Notes: a model not told the origin generated them from the sequence alone. A stretch of 64,000 bases of DNA from Xylanimonas protaetiae (GCF_004135385.1 NZ_CP035493.1:2232001-2296000); one strand, 5' to 3'. Shown: positions 16,501 to 25,828, counted from the first letter of the stretch. Numbers and translations are program-made.

Positions 16501-16962
16501 TCACGGGCCACCCGTCGACGCCCGCGCCGACGACGTCGCCCGCAGCGCGAACCCGTCCCCGACCGACGTCGTGAACCACGCCAGCAGCGGCGGGTGCGAC
16601 CGGGCCGTCACCGTCACCCGCGCGGTGCGGCCGTCCGGGGTGCTCGCCTCGACCACCTGGAGGTCGGCGGGAAGGTCCGCCGGGAACGGGTAGTCGGCCA
16701 GCTCCTCGGTCACCGCGCGCGCGACGCCGGCGTCGGTCAGCAGCGGGCCGGCGCCCGCGGCCGCGAGGTGCTGGCTCGGGGTGGCCGCGTCGGCGGCGCT
16801 CGCGGCGAGCAGGTCGGCCAGGTTGTACAGGCGCTTGTTGTCGAGGTGCACCGCGGTGGCCGACGCCACCATCGCCACGAGCATGAGACCGACCACCACG
16901 AGCCCCAGCGCGAGCAGCAGGATCCGCCCGGACTCGCGCTCGGGCGCCGCGTCCCCGCTCAC
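16501..16962 (-). CDS. TadG/Rv3654c-like pilus-associated protein
   Basis: A 153-residue protein starts at a GTG (MSGDAAPERESGR) and has one N-terminal hydrophobic segment (about residues 14-36) preceded by the Glu-Ser-Gly that marks TadE/TadG-type pseudopilins, then HLDNKRLYNLADLLAASAADA. The rest is predicted to be extracytoplasmic. It is last in the tad operon, after two TadE-like genes. The junction to the upstream gene holds three copies of a 17-bp repeat. Confidence 0.72.
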   Translation of the reverse strand: MSGDAAPERESGRILLLALGLVVVGLMLVAMVASATAVHLDNKRLYNLADLLAASAADAATPSQHLAAAGAGPLLTDAGVARAVTEELADYPFPADLPADLQVVEASTPDGRTARVTVTARSHPPLLAWFTTSVGDGFALRATSSARASTGGP

Positions 16963-17002
16963 CGGGACTCCCCGTTCACCGGGTCTCCCCGTTCACCGGG
17001 AC
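16952..17002. repeat. Three tandem 17-bp repeats at a tad gene junction
   Basis: Read on the minus strand, a 17-bp unit close to GACCCGGTGAACGGGGA occurs three times between the end of the tadE gene at 16993 and the start of the TadG-like gene at 16962. Each unit contains GGTGA, giving both a possible stop (TGA) and a possible GTG start, so slippage could add or remove start/stop positions. Confidence 0.7.
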
Positions 17003-17451
17003 TCCACGAACTGGTCGACCGTCGCGCGGTAGCGCGACTCGACGGGGATCTCGAGCGGCACCCAGGAGCGCAGCAGCGCGGGCACGAACGGAAGCGGGAC
17101 GACGGCGCGCACCGTGGCCGTGACCGTCGCGCCCGGTGTCAGGCACGGGTCTGCCGAGCACGTCACCTGGACGGCGTCGCCGGTCAGCGCGGGGCCGGCG
17201 TCGAAGCCCTGGTCCTCGAGCGCGAGGGAGACGGCCACGCGGGCGCGCGTCTCGGCGTCGGCGGAGGTGGGCGCCGTGACGACGGCGCGGGCGGCCTCGC
17301 GGGCGCCGCCGTCGACGGCGAACGCGCCGGCCTGCAGCCGGCCCAGGGTGAGGACGAGGTACACCAGCGGGATCAGGAGCAGCAACGCGGTGCCGATGAA
17401 CTCGACGACGGCGGAGCCGCGCTCGGGGTCGACGGGCTCGCCCGCGTTCAC
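16993..17451 (-). CDS. TadE-family pilus assembly protein
   Basis: A 152-residue protein has the TadE signature ERGSAVVEFIGTALLLLIPLVYLVLTLGRLQAGAFAVDGGAREAAR in its first 65 residues: a short charged leader, a Glu five residues into the hydrophobic stretch, one membrane helix and the conserved G-AREAAR. The remainder is a small extracytoplasmic domain with two cysteines (VTCSADPC). TadE proteins are pseudopilins of Flp-type pili. The start overlaps the end of the upstream tadE-like gene by 4 bp. Confidence 0.85.
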   Translation of the reverse strand: MNAGEPVDPERGSAVVEFIGTALLLLIPLVYLVLTLGRLQAGAFAVDGGAREAARAVVTAPTSADAETRARVAVSLALEDQGFDAGPALTGDAVQVTCSADPCLTPGATVTATVRAVVPLPFVPALLRSWVPLEIPVESRYRATVDQFVESR

Positions 17452-17858
17452 GGTCGCTCCTCCAGCGCGTGACCGGAGACCGTCATCGTCCCGGACGGCC
17501 CGAGCAGCCCGACCACGGGCAGGGGCGCCCGCACGGTGATCTCGACGACGGGCAGGCCGTCGCGCACGGAGGTCCGGGCGACGACGTCGTCGGCGTAGCG
17601 CCGCGAGAGGGAGGCGCCGATGAGCGCCCGCGTCCGCGCGATCCCGTCGTCCGCGTCCCGGTCGGCGCGGGCGGCCACACGGGCGCCCTCGGACGCGGCG
17701 TCGATCACGAGCGAGCGCACGTGCTGGGTGAACGCCACCTGCACCACGCCCAGGAACAGCGCGAGCACGAGCGCGGCGACCATCGCGAACTCGGCGACGG
17801 CCGATCCGCTCTCGCCGTCCGACCCGCTCTCGCCGTCGCCCGACCCGCCCGGGCTCAT
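17448..17858 (-). CDS. TadE-like pilus assembly protein
   Basis: A 136-residue protein begins MSPGGSGDGESG and has the pseudopilin pattern GSAVAEFAMVAALVLALFLGVVQVAF followed by ASEGARVAARADRD. The acidic-Gly leader, single membrane helix and A-x-EGAR motif place it in the TadE family. The ATG at 17858 overlaps the stop of the small pilin-like gene (ATGA), whereas the longer open frame would overlap that gene extensively. It is probably made together with its neighbours as part of the Tad pilus. Confidence 0.85.
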   Translation of the reverse strand: MSPGGSGDGESGSDGESGSAVAEFAMVAALVLALFLGVVQVAFTQHVRSLVIDAASEGARVAARADRDADDGIARTRALIGASLSRRYADDVVARTSVRDGLPVVEITVRAPLPVVGLLGPSGTMTVSGHALEERP

Positions 17859-18049
17859 ACGCCGCCCGTCACGCTCTTGATCGCCTGCGTGAACGCGTCC
17901 TTGAGCATCGGGCCGGCGAGCGCCCACAGCGCGACCACGAGGCCTGCGGTCATCAGAGTGACGAGCACCCACCCGGGGACGTCGCCGCGCTCGGGGTCGA
18001 GGTCGGGCTCGCCAGGGACGGGCGGCTGCGGCGTGGTGTGGTCGGACAT
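17855..18049 (-). CDS. Small pilin-like protein of the Tad cluster
   Basis: A 64-residue protein with an acidic/Pro-rich leader (PGEPDLDPERGDVPG) and one hydrophobic helix (about residues 27-46), ending KDAFTQAIKSVTGGV. Size and position between tadC and tadE fit the Flp-type major pilin in actinobacterial tad clusters, but the typical Glu-Tyr of Flp pilins is not present, so it may be a divergent pilin or an accessory membrane protein. An AAAGGAA-type ribosome binding site lies before the ATG. Confidence 0.6.
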   Translation of the reverse strand: MSDHTTPQPPVPGEPDLDPERGDVPGWVLVTLMTAGLVVALWALAGPMLKDAFTQAIKSVTGGV

Positions 18050-18071
18050 GACGTTCCTTTCGTGGGTGGTG

Positions 18072-19010
18072 CTACAGGCCCACGCGGAGCGTGGCGAGCG
18101 AGGGGAACACGGCGAACACGACCGTGATCGGGAGGATCAGGAACACGACGGGGACGAGCATGGCGACCTCCTTCTTGCCGCCGGCCTCCATGAGCGCGCG
18201 CCGCCCGGACTCGCGCACGTCCTGGGCCTGGGCGCGCAGCACCTCGGCGAGCGGGGTGCCGCGCTCCAGGGCGACGGCGACGCCCTCCGCGAACCGTGTC
18301 AGGGACGGCAGGCCGGTGCGGTCGGCCATGTCGGTCAGCGCCAGCCCGATCGGGGACCCGGCGCGCACGTCGGCGAGGGTGCGGCGGATCTCGACCGACA
18401 GGTCGCCGTGGGCGGTCGCGGCGACGCGCTCGAGCGCGGACAGGGGTGCCTCGCCCGCGGTGACCGCGAGGGCCAGCAGCTCGGCGACCGTCGGGAACTC
18501 GGCGACCATGCGCTCCTCACGCTGGGTGATCTGGCGGCCGAGCAGCTGGTCGCACGTCGCGAAGCCGCACGCCCCCGCGATGAGCACGAGGAGGGCGAGC
18601 GGCACGGGCGCGAACCCGCGTGTCGCACCGATGAGGAGCGCGAGCGCCAGCCCGGTGACGAGCCCCGCGACGGTCCACACCACCTGGCGGGCGCGGAACT
18701 GGTCGACGCTCTCGGTGGACCCCGCGCGGTCGAGGCGTCGGCGGACCTCGGCGCGCGGGCTGCCGAGCCGCTCGAACCAGTGCGCGACATCGGCCAGCCA
18801 CGGTGCGAGCAGCCGCTCGACGGCGGGGAACGGCGACCGCACGGCCTGCTCGCGCAGCAGGCCGCTCGTCGCGTCACGCGGCCGCAGCGCCGGGGCGAGC
18901 CGGGAGGCCAGCGTGACCCGCCGACCGCGCACCCAGGCGACGACGAGCAGCAGCCCGAGCCCGCCGAGCAGCCCGATCAGCGCCCCGGTCGACGACACCC
19001 ACGCGCTCAC
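18072..19010 (-). CDS. tadC: TadC, inner-membrane platform protein (type II secretion F domain)
   Basis: The 312-residue protein has an N-terminal membrane helix, a pair of helices near residues 105-150, the T2SSF core (EFPTVAELLALAVTAGEAPLSALERVA, RFAEGVAVALERGTPLAEVLRAQAQD) and a C-terminal hydrophobic hairpin (KKEVAMLVPVVFLILPITVVFAVFPSL). The GTG start overlaps the stop of the tadB fragment (GTGA). TadB and TadC together form the platform that couples the TadA ATPase to pilin assembly. Because tadB is broken upstream by island 2, expression of this gene now depends on whatever promoter lies in the island or at its end. Confidence 0.87.
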   Translation of the reverse strand: MSAWVSSTGALIGLLGGLGLLLVVAWVRGRRVTLASRLAPALRPRDATSGLLREQAVRSPFPAVERLLAPWLADVAHWFERLGSPRAEVRRRLDRAGSTESVDQFRARQVVWTVAGLVTGLALALLIGATRGFAPVPLALLVLIAGACGFATCDQLLGRQITQREERMVAEFPTVAELLALAVTAGEAPLSALERVAATAHGDLSVEIRRTLADVRAGSPIGLALTDMADRTGLPSLTRFAEGVAVALERGTPLAEVLRAQAQDVRESGRRALMEAGGKKEVAMLVPVVFLILPITVVFAVFPSLATLRVGL

Positions 19011-19249
19011 CGGAGCACCCGCCCTTCCTCGGGCAGGCGCCCGATCCGGATCATGAGCCGGTACGCGACCACCGAGCATGCGGCCCCGCCGGCGAGCACG
19101 AGCACGCCGGCGGTCGAGTCGTAGGCCCGGGCGGTCTCCGGGCGGGTCGCCAGGAAGGCGAGCACCACCCACGGGCCGGCCGCGGCGAGCCGGGCCGCGT
19201 TGACCGTCCACGACTGGCGCGCCTCGAGCTCGCCGCGTGTGCGCGCGTC
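19007..19249 (-). pseudogene. tadB: tadB, 3' fragment cut off by island 2
   Basis: About 78 residues, starting in frame at DARTRGELEARQSW and ending RLPEEGRVLR, form the C-terminal membrane hairpin of a T2SSF platform protein. The N-terminal ~210 residues are at 36979-37601 on the same strand. Joining at the shared 8-bp core gives FLREDARTRGELEAR with no frame change. Alone it lacks the cytoplasmic domain. Confidence 0.92.
19242..19249. other. Island 2 left attachment core (attL)
   Basis: CGCGCGTC is repeated exactly at 36979-36986 and is the only sequence shared at both tadB break points. It encodes Asp-Ala-Arg of tadB on the minus strand. A short core in coding sequence is normal for large serine integrases. 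Confidence 0.85.
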
Positions 19250-19370
19250 TGCCCGCAACGACTACCGGGTGACGTTAAGCCGCAGTTCAGAGACCTGATC
19301 GACGACTGGACGGACCGGCCACATGCACGCATCGCATGCACGAGCGGATCAGGCCACCGCCGCAACCCAT

Positions 19371-19535
19371 ATGGCGGCTATGGAACTTACCCCTGAGCAG
19401 ATCGAAGAGAGCCGACAGGAAGGGTGGCGGCTCGCCTACGAGCACCCCCTCACCCCGGCCGCAGCGGCAGCGCTGCATGCTGTCCTGATCCGTGCCCAAG
19501 ACACCACCGCGTCAACCTTGGTCGCAGCCGCATGA
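19371..19535 (+). CDS. Small protein coupled to the serine integrase
   Basis: A ~54-residue product (MAAMELTPEQIEESRQEGWRLAYEHPLTP...) has a stop that overlaps the integrase ATG (ATGA at 19532-19535). It is polar and helical with no membrane segment. The start could be 19371 or 19380; an earlier in-frame ATG is at 19323. Its position directly before the integrase invites the idea of a partner such as a directionality factor, but no known family is recognised. Confidence 0.5.
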   Translation: MAAMELTPEQIEESRQEGWRLAYEHPLTPAAAAALHAVLIRAQDTTASTLVAAA

Positions 19536-21058
19536 GCGCCACACGGCTCCGCGTTGTCCCCGACCCCGCGAACACGCCACGGCGCGCCATCATCTACGCC
19601 CGCGCCTCCCGAGACCGAACCCGGCGCGCGAAGTCGACGAAGTCTCAGGTCGACCGCTGCGAGTGGGAGGCGAGCATGCGGGGATGGACGGTCGTCGAGA
19701 CGGTTGTCGACGACGACCGATCGGCGTCGGAGTACGCGCGCAAGGGCCGTGACGGCTGGAGTGCCGTCGTCGAGAAGATCGAACGCGGCGATGCTGACGT
19801 CCTCCTGATGTGGGAGGGCAGCCGGGCGACTCGCGCACTCGACGCGTACGTCGACCTAGAGAAGCAACTGCGCCGCCGCAATGTGCTGCTCTCGTACGAC
19901 GGCGAGACCTACGACCTGGCGAAGCCGTCGGACAGGCGCCGGGCCGCGCAGGATGCCGTCGAGGCCCGGTACGAGGCAGACCGGATCCGGGCACGCATTA
20001 CCCGGCAGAAGGCGACCGACGCGCAGACCGGGTGGATGGCATCTCAAGTCCCGTACGGGTACCTGCGGACCTACGACAAGCGCACGGGAGGGCTCCTCGG
20101 TCAGGAGCCTGAACCCCACAGTGCCGCCGTTGTCAGATGGATGGTCGACGCCATCCTGGTCGACGGGATGACTCCGAACAGCATCGCCACCGAGATGAAC
20201 CGCCGTGATGAGCCGACGCCTGGCGAGTGGCGGGAAATGCAGAAGGGGCTCCCTCGTCCCACCTCGCTCGGGTGGACGTCGAAGACCGTCCAGCAAGTGC
20301 TGCGGGGTCCGGCAATCGCGGGACTGCGGCAGCACCGGCCGGCCGACGGTGGCCCGGAAGCGCTGTACGAGGCGGTCTGGCCCGCGATTATCACTGCAGA
20401 GGAGCGTGACACCCTCCTGGCCGCGACGTACCGGACCGACCGGCGAACGCACCAGTCGAATGCTCCCGCCCACCTGCTGACGTGGCTGGCGCGGTGCGGG
20501 GAATGCGGCGGGGCGATCCGGCACCGCGCGCAGAGGAACAAGGGGCGCGTCCACCGCGCGTACCAATGCGCGAATCGGAGGTGCGGGCGCGTCTACATCC
20601 AGCAAGGACCGACCGACGAGCACGTCACGGCGGTCTTGATCGGGTTCGTGTCGAACCCTGCAACGCGGGCGACCTTGCTGGGGGTGGCGCGTCCGGCGTC
20701 GGCTGGGCTGGGGCTGATCGATGGCGTGCGCCGTGCCGCCGAGTTGACCTCGAAAAAGGACGACCTGCGGGTGGCCTTCCTTGCGGGGTCGCTGTCTGCG
20801 GAGACGCTGGGCGAGGTGTCGCGGGACATCGATCGGGAACTGGCGCAGATCGAGGCGGCACGGCAGCCTGCCCCGGTAACAGGTCCGGCCGTACTGCGGC
20901 TGGCGTCTTCGGATGACGTGGCGGCGACGTGGCGGGCGCTCTCGCTGGCGGACCGCCGTCAGGTACTGCGTGGCCTCTTCGAGATCACGCTGACGCGGGC
21001 TTCAGCCAAGGGTCAGCGCACGTTCGACACGGGTCGAGTCGTAGTGCGCCGGGCCTAG
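19532..21058 (+). CDS. Large serine recombinase (integrase) of island 2
   Basis: The 508-residue protein has an N-terminal resolvase domain with the nucleophile Ser26 in IIYARASRDR, then DDDRSASEYARKGRDGW and a long catalytic-domain helix. A 'recombinase' domain follows at about residues 165-280 (VPYGYLRTYDKRTGG, SIATEMNRRDEPTP, WTSKTVQQVLRGPAIAG), then a zinc ribbon with Cys pairs in LARCGECGGA and QCANRRCGR, and a coiled-coil region. This is the phiC31/Bxb1-type layout used for one-way attP x attB integration. It lies about 290 bp inside attL and is translationally coupled to a small upstream gene. It is very probably the enzyme that put the island into tadB. Confidence 0.94.
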   Translation: MSATRLRVVPDPANTPRRAIIYARASRDRTRRAKSTKSQVDRCEWEASMRGWTVVETVVDDDRSASEYARKGRDGWSAVVEKIERGDADVLLMWEGSRATRALDAYVDLEKQLRRRNVLLSYDGETYDLAKPSDRRRAAQDAVEARYEADRIRARITRQKATDAQTGWMASQVPYGYLRTYDKRTGGLLGQEPEPHSAAVVRWMVDAILVDGMTPNSIATEMNRRDEPTPGEWREMQKGLPRPTSLGWTSKTVQQVLRGPAIAGLRQHRPADGGPEALYEAVWPAIITAEERDTLLAATYRTDRRTHQSNAPAHLLTWLARCGECGGAIRHRAQRNKGRVHRAYQCANRRCGRVYIQQGPTDEHVTAVLIGFVSNPATRATLLGVARPASAGLGLIDGVRRAAELTSKKDDLRVAFLAGSLSAETLGEVSRDIDRELAQIEAARQPAPVTGPAVLRLASSDDVAATWRALSLADRRQVLRGLFEITLTRASAKGQRTFDTGRVVVRRA

Positions 21059-21217
21059 TGGTCGAGCGTCTCTGGGTAGCGGGCCAGCCTCGGGTTCTGG
21101 CGCAACTCCGGTCTGACGCTGGTAACGCTGCCGGGAGCATGCTCGCAAATGCGAGCGTCGGCGGGTCGCGAGTGTTTCCGCCTGGGTGTCGGGGGGAAGT
21201 CCTACGGCTGGTCGTGG

Positions 21218-22036
21218 TCACTGACGTGGTGCGCTGCATTCGGGGAGGCCTGGTCCCCTCCTCACAGCATCGAGGAGGGGTGTGTCCCACCAGCCACCTC
21301 GGGTAGCGGCGCATACCTCGCGGCCTTCGATGGCTGATGTCTTCACCCACGTCGGCTCCCGCATGGCCGTCAGGAGAAGCGTGAACGACCCACGTTCGCC
21401 GATCACGTAGCCCACTACTGGGTCGGTGTCCTTCAGGACAACTCGCTCCCTGGGCACCCAGGGCTGGCCGAGGGAGACCGCGAGGATCAAGCCAATGCTC
21501 GTGGCCATAAGCCATTGGGCTGAGTCCCGGCCAATGCCTCGCCGCCGCGTGTGCTGCCCGCTGGCCCGGTCCCCCCGCCGTGCGGCTCGGAGGCGACTTG
21601 CGACCGCCACGATGTAGGCAGCAATCAAAGCCGTCAGGGCTATGGCGGTCAGCGGCGTCAGAAACGGGAGGACGAGAGTAGCAACCGGCACGACGAGTAG
21701 AGCGGAGACGACCTTGCTCACGAACGACGCGCCCGGTGCGTTGCCTCGGCTAATTGTGCGCTGTACGGGATCCGAGAAGTAGAACGCGGGAAGCACGGTC
21801 GCCGCGAGCGTGGCGGCTGAGGCGACGAGCACCTGGGGCCGGTCAATCGCGCCGAGCACCGCGAGCATCGTCGGAACATCGAGACCCGAGAAGACGTAGG
21901 CCTTGACGACGACGTAGCCAACGAGAAGGCCAGATGCAGTCAAGGCGAGGTGCCGCTCGACGGCATCGACGACTCGCCCGGACGGCGTTGGTTCGTTTGT
22001 CGTCACCCGATGAATCGTGACAGAGGCGTCCGACAT
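21218..22036 (-). CDS. Multi-pass membrane protein of unknown function
   Basis: A 272-residue protein from MSDASVTIHRV has about five hydrophobic segments (for example GLLVGYVVVKAYVFSGL, QVLVASAATLAATVLPAFYF, LLVVPVATLVLPFLTPL, IALTALIAAYIVAV, WLMATSIGLILAVSLG) and a ~70-residue soluble C-terminus. The open frame reaches back to 22150, but the residues before this ATG are Arg-rich and unlike a protein start. No family is recognised. It is transcribed against the integrase and away from the primase. It could be a superinfection-exclusion or effector protein; this is only a guess. Confidence 0.6.
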   Translation of the reverse strand: MSDASVTIHRVTTNEPTPSGRVVDAVERHLALTASGLLVGYVVVKAYVFSGLDVPTMLAVLGAIDRPQVLVASAATLAATVLPAFYFSDPVQRTISRGNAPGASFVSKVVSALLVVPVATLVLPFLTPLTAIALTALIAAYIVAVASRLRAARRGDRASGQHTRRRGIGRDSAQWLMATSIGLILAVSLGQPWVPRERVVLKDTDPVVGYVIGERGSFTLLLTAMREPTWVKTSAIEGREVCAATRGGWWDTPLLDAVRRGPGLPECSAPRQ

Positions 22037-22482
22037 GGAAAGACAAGGCGCGCCAGCAGTGCCAGCCCAGTAGCGCCCACGGGGCAATCGGCGGAAGCGC
22101 GTCTGTGCGGCCACTCCGAAGGGCGTGGCCTCGGTGGCACGCCACCCCACAGGTCGGCGGACCCGACGCTCGAACGGCGCCGTATGCCGCCGTGCGGCCC
22201 CCAGCCTGCCCCCGGGAATCGGCGGAAGTCCGCTGGTTCGTGCCGGTGCCCCCGTGCCCCCTCGTGGCGAAGAAGACTAGGGCAGCCGTCCCGACCCCGC
22301 GGGTGTGATGCAGATCATGGGCCGAGTCTCGGCTGCTCTCTCCTCCGTCCACGAGTCGGTGTTGCTTGAGGGCATGGGGGTAAGTACCTCGGAATCCGCA
22401 GAAACTCGCCGATTCTGAGGGGGCATGGGTGGGGCCATCGCGAGGGCAGCGGGGGGCAGACCAGGCTCCCACGTCGTCACAT
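22037..22482. other. Intergenic region before the primase gene, no gene recognised
   Basis: This 446-bp stretch lies between the divergent membrane protein and primase genes. It has stops in all frames at short intervals and no recognisable protein. It presumably holds promoters for both directions. Confidence 0.5.
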
Positions 22483-25400
22483 ATGGACTTCATGAGCAAC
22501 AACAGCACCGCCGTCGCGGTCCCCCCGTCCCCCCGTCCCACCTGCCCCGCGTCCTCCGCATCGTCCACGTCCTCCGAGTCCTCCACGACCGTTGCCCCGC
22601 ACCCCCTGCCGCTGTTCGCGATGTCCGACTACCACTGCGTCGGCTCCACCTCCTCGGGCGCGGCGAAACTGCGCGACTCCGCCGTTGCGCCGCTGGTGGC
22701 GGCAGCCCGTGGGTACGCCACCTTCCTCAACGACAAGGCCGACCTGAAGCGGGCCAAGGACATCCTTGGTGTCACGTCGATGGCGTCCGGCAACGGCCGC
22801 ATCTTGCGTGAGTGCGTCAGCACAGGTGACACGTTGCTGATGCCGTGGTTCGACGCGAACACCACGTGGCGGCACGCCCACGAGAACGAGATCGCGAGGC
22901 GGGGTGTGGCTCACCAGTTGCGCCCGTCCGCGCCGGTGAGGTTTCCGGGGGACAAGAAGGAACGCAAGTACGTCAACCTCAAGGACCAGGGCACCCGGAT
23001 CGACCTGCACCCTGCGACCCCGCTGTCGTGGCTTAACTCCGGTCCGGACCAGCCGCAGACGATCGTGATCGCCGAGGGGCTCATCAAGGGCGACTCCGCC
23101 CTGACGGCCGTCCTTCGCGCTGCCGGGGTGTCCGACGAAGACCTGATGGAGCCCGGGGAGGGTGCCGACCCGGCCGCGCGGTTGCGACAGGTCATGGAGG
23201 CGATCCCGGCCGACAAGCGGTTCCTGATCCTGTCGGTCGTCGGGGTGGGCAACTGGCACAAGAACTCCGAGTGGAACACGATCGCCCCGGTCGGGCGTGA
23301 CTGCTGGGTGACGTTCGACGCCGACCTGGCCACCAACCACCAGGTGTGGTCACAGGCCGCCCAGATGCAGGACTTCCTCGAAGCCAAGGGCGCCAAGGAC
23401 GTCTTCTTCGTGGACCTGTCCGCGGCCGGTGCCACCGGCGCCAAGGACGGCCTGGACGACTTCCTCGCCCAGGCCGGTGTGTGGGGCGACATCGGTGCCA
23501 ACCTTGTCGATTTGCCTGAGGCGCCGCTGCGTTTGGACGACGACGGCTTGTCGGACCCGATGGTCCGATTCCGGGTCTCGCCGGACGGGTCTGCGACGCA
23601 GCGGAAGGTCGCGACGCCGGACGGCGGGTCCTATTGGCAGGACCTCCTGCCGTTCGGCGGCCGGATCGCCTTCTACGAGACCGTCCGATCCCCGCGACAG
23701 TCCGAGATGGCGAGCGGGGTCGCGGAGACCACGCCCAGCCCGGACGATGAGACCAGGGCGACGATCGAGGTCGCGTACGGGTGTGACGGGGAGGTTCGGA
23801 CCGCTGTCGTGCGGGGACGTCAGCGTGTCGTCGATGCGCTTCCTGCCGAGTGGTGGCGGGAGGGGGCGTCAATCCCGCGCACGTTGTCGGCGGTGTCTGG
23901 GTGGCCGCCGCGTCGTCAGGACGGCGAGGCGTTCTTGGAAGCGATGAAGGGCAACGGCGCGCCCGACGACCGTGTGCTGTGGGATGTCATGGGGTGGATG
24001 CCGTCCCCGCCGGACGGGTCTGGCCCCGTGTATGTCGTGGGTGACTGTGTGATCGGGAAGGATGGGCAGGTCTCCACCGACGACGTGCGCGTGGAGAACC
24101 CGCTGCCCATCGCGGAGAACTTCGGCGTCGTGTTCCCTGACCCCGACGTCGACTGGGTTGAGCAGGCTCTCATCGACGCCCGCGAGGTCATCGACGTGTA
24201 CCTGCACTCCGGGGCGTGGACAGACCCGAGCATCGCCCACACCGTCCTGGCGCTTGCCCTGCGCCCGGCGCTGCCGCTGCTGCCGCGCGCCGCCGCCTAC
24301 CTGGTCGGTGGTCCCGGTTCGGGGAAGTCGTTCACTGCGGGGCACATCATGTCGTTCTGGCAGTGCGGGCCCGACCGGTGGAACGAGAACTCCCTGACGG
24401 GCACCGCCGACGACACAGTCGCGTCCTCGGAGATCAACCGACACCACTCGAACATCTGGGTGGTCGACGACCTGGCCCCGTCACCGTCCAAGCAGACGTC
24501 GGAGCGTCAGCAGGCGGCCGTCGGCTCGATGATCCGGTCCAACTTCAACCGTCGGTCGCGGTCGCGCGCGACGGCGGAGATGGGCCTGCGGCGGGCGCGC
24601 CCGCCGCGCGCCCTGCTCATCGTGACCGCGGAGAACGAGCCGTCGGTGTCGTCCATCGCTGACCGCGTCATCACGCTGCGATTCGGCAAGGGTGCCCTGG
24701 CACCCACCACGGAGCCGACCGACCGGCTGCGTGTGCTCCAGCGGGAGAACCCCGCCCCGGCTCGACTGATGGGCGCGCTCTTGCGCTGGCTGGCGACCGG
24801 CGTCGCCGAGCCCGGCAAGTGGCTCGACCTCAACGCGGACCTCATCGGGGCACGCAACGGCTTGGAGTCGGCGTGCGCGAAGTGGATCGAGTCACTCTCC
24901 GGTGGACCAGACGCCGCCAAGGGCTCCCCGGCTCGTCAGGCGAAGATCGCCGCGGACCTGCTGCTGGGACTGTGGGTCTTCCGCGAGTTCCTCGACTTCC
25001 TCGGCGTCCTGGACGAGCCGCTGTTCGAGGCGTTCAGCAAGACCAATAACGACATGGTGCTGCGCGAGGCCGGGTGGTTCGACGCCGACGGCAAGCCCGT
25101 CCCCGACGGCGACCCGACCGGAGAGTTCCGGCCCACCCTGTACGCCTACTCCGCCTACGAACCGGTCGTCCGCCAGGTCATGTCGACCTACTCAGAGCGT
25201 GCCTCACGCTCCATCGGCGCTAGCATCCTCGAAGCCGTCCGCTCGACCCTGGAGTCCGGCAAGGGCTACCTGTCGGTCCCCGAGAGCCCGGACGCCTCCC
25301 CGGCCGACGTGTTCGGCCGCAAGGGCCTGAACGCCCGGATCGGGTGGCGCGGAGAGAGCCCGGCACCGGGGGCGACCCACATCGGGGCGATCACGAAGAT

Positions 25401-25704
25401 CAACGATGCCCGATCCCCGCACAACGGCGAACTGGTCGTTTTGCTGAACCCATCGGACGCGTACTGCGCCGCATCCCGCAATCGCGAGGACGTGCTGCCG
25501 CACGGCACCAGGGCCGCTCAGGTGTGGGAAGCCGTGTGGGACGAGGGCCGCGCGCTTCCGGAGAACCAGGGCTGGAAGCGCAACACCGACTCACGGGGCC
25601 GGAAGCGCGCGTACGTGCGCGCCCGGCTCGGCGGCGAGGTCATCAAGGGCGTCCCGGTCCTGCTCGACGTCCTGCTCAACGGCGAGGAGGCCGACCGCGC
25701 GTAG
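22483..25704 (+). CDS. TOPRIM (DUF3854-like) primase / helicase replication protein
   Basis: This 1073-residue protein combines a TOPRIM-like domain (E198 in IAEGLIKGDS and D279-A-D281 in WVTFDADLATN) with a C-terminal ATPase (P-loop GGPGSGKS at 609-616, Walker B WVVDDLAP at ~660, arginine-rich SNFNRRSRSRAT, then TAENEPSVSSIADR). This is the layout of replication initiators with DUF3854 and DUF927-like helicase modules in actinobacterial plasmids, satellites and integrative elements. The first ~50 residues are Ser/Thr/Pro-rich. Two starts are possible (22483, 22492), and no ribosome binding site decides between them. A nested inverted repeat that may be an origin lies 130 bp downstream. It suggests the excised island replicates. 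Confidence 0.8.
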   Translation: MDFMSNNSTAVAVPPSPRPTCPASSASSTSSESSTTVAPHPLPLFAMSDYHCVGSTSSGAAKLRDSAVAPLVAAARGYATFLNDKADLKRAKDILGVTSMASGNGRILRECVSTGDTLLMPWFDANTTWRHAHENEIARRGVAHQLRPSAPVRFPGDKKERKYVNLKDQGTRIDLHPATPLSWLNSGPDQPQTIVIAEGLIKGDSALTAVLRAAGVSDEDLMEPGEGADPAARLRQVMEAIPADKRFLILSVVGVGNWHKNSEWNTIAPVGRDCWVTFDADLATNHQVWSQAAQMQDFLEAKGAKDVFFVDLSAAGATGAKDGLDDFLAQAGVWGDIGANLVDLPEAPLRLDDDGLSDPMVRFRVSPDGSATQRKVATPDGGSYWQDLLPFGGRIAFYETVRSPRQSEMASGVAETTPSPDDETRATIEVAYGCDGEVRTAVVRGRQRVVDALPAEWWREGASIPRTLSAVSGWPPRRQDGEAFLEAMKGNGAPDDRVLWDVMGWMPSPPDGSGPVYVVGDCVIGKDGQVSTDDVRVENPLPIAENFGVVFPDPDVDWVEQALIDAREVIDVYLHSGAWTDPSIAHTVLALALRPALPLLPRAAAYLVGGPGSGKSFTAGHIMSFWQCGPDRWNENSLTGTADDTVASSEINRHHSNIWVVDDLAPSPSKQTSERQQAAVGSMIRSNFNRRSRSRATAEMGLRRARPPRALLIVTAENEPSVSSIADRVITLRFGKGALAPTTEPTDRLRVLQRENPAPARLMGALLRWLATGVAEPGKWLDLNADLIGARNGLESACAKWIESLSGGPDAAKGSPARQAKIAADLLLGLWVFREFLDFLGVLDEPLFEAFSKTNNDMVLREAGWFDADGKPVPDGDPTGEFRPTLYAYSAYEPVVRQVMSTYSERASRSIGASILEAVRSTLESGKGYLSVPESPDASPADVFGRKGLNARIGWRGESPAPGATHIGAITKINDARSPHNGELVVLLNPSDAYCAASRNREDVLPHGTRAAQVWEAVWDEGRALPENQGWKRNTDSRGRKRAYVRARLGGEVIKGVPVLLDVLLNGEEADRA

Positions 25705-25828
25705 GGTCCCGGTGGTGGCGCCCTCCGGCCGATGGTGGGCACCACCACCGCAGACCGCTCGCCCGCGACACTATGCGCCAGGCCCGGGCGCCAATCACGC
25801 CGGTAATGCGACCAGGCTCGGGAGTCAT

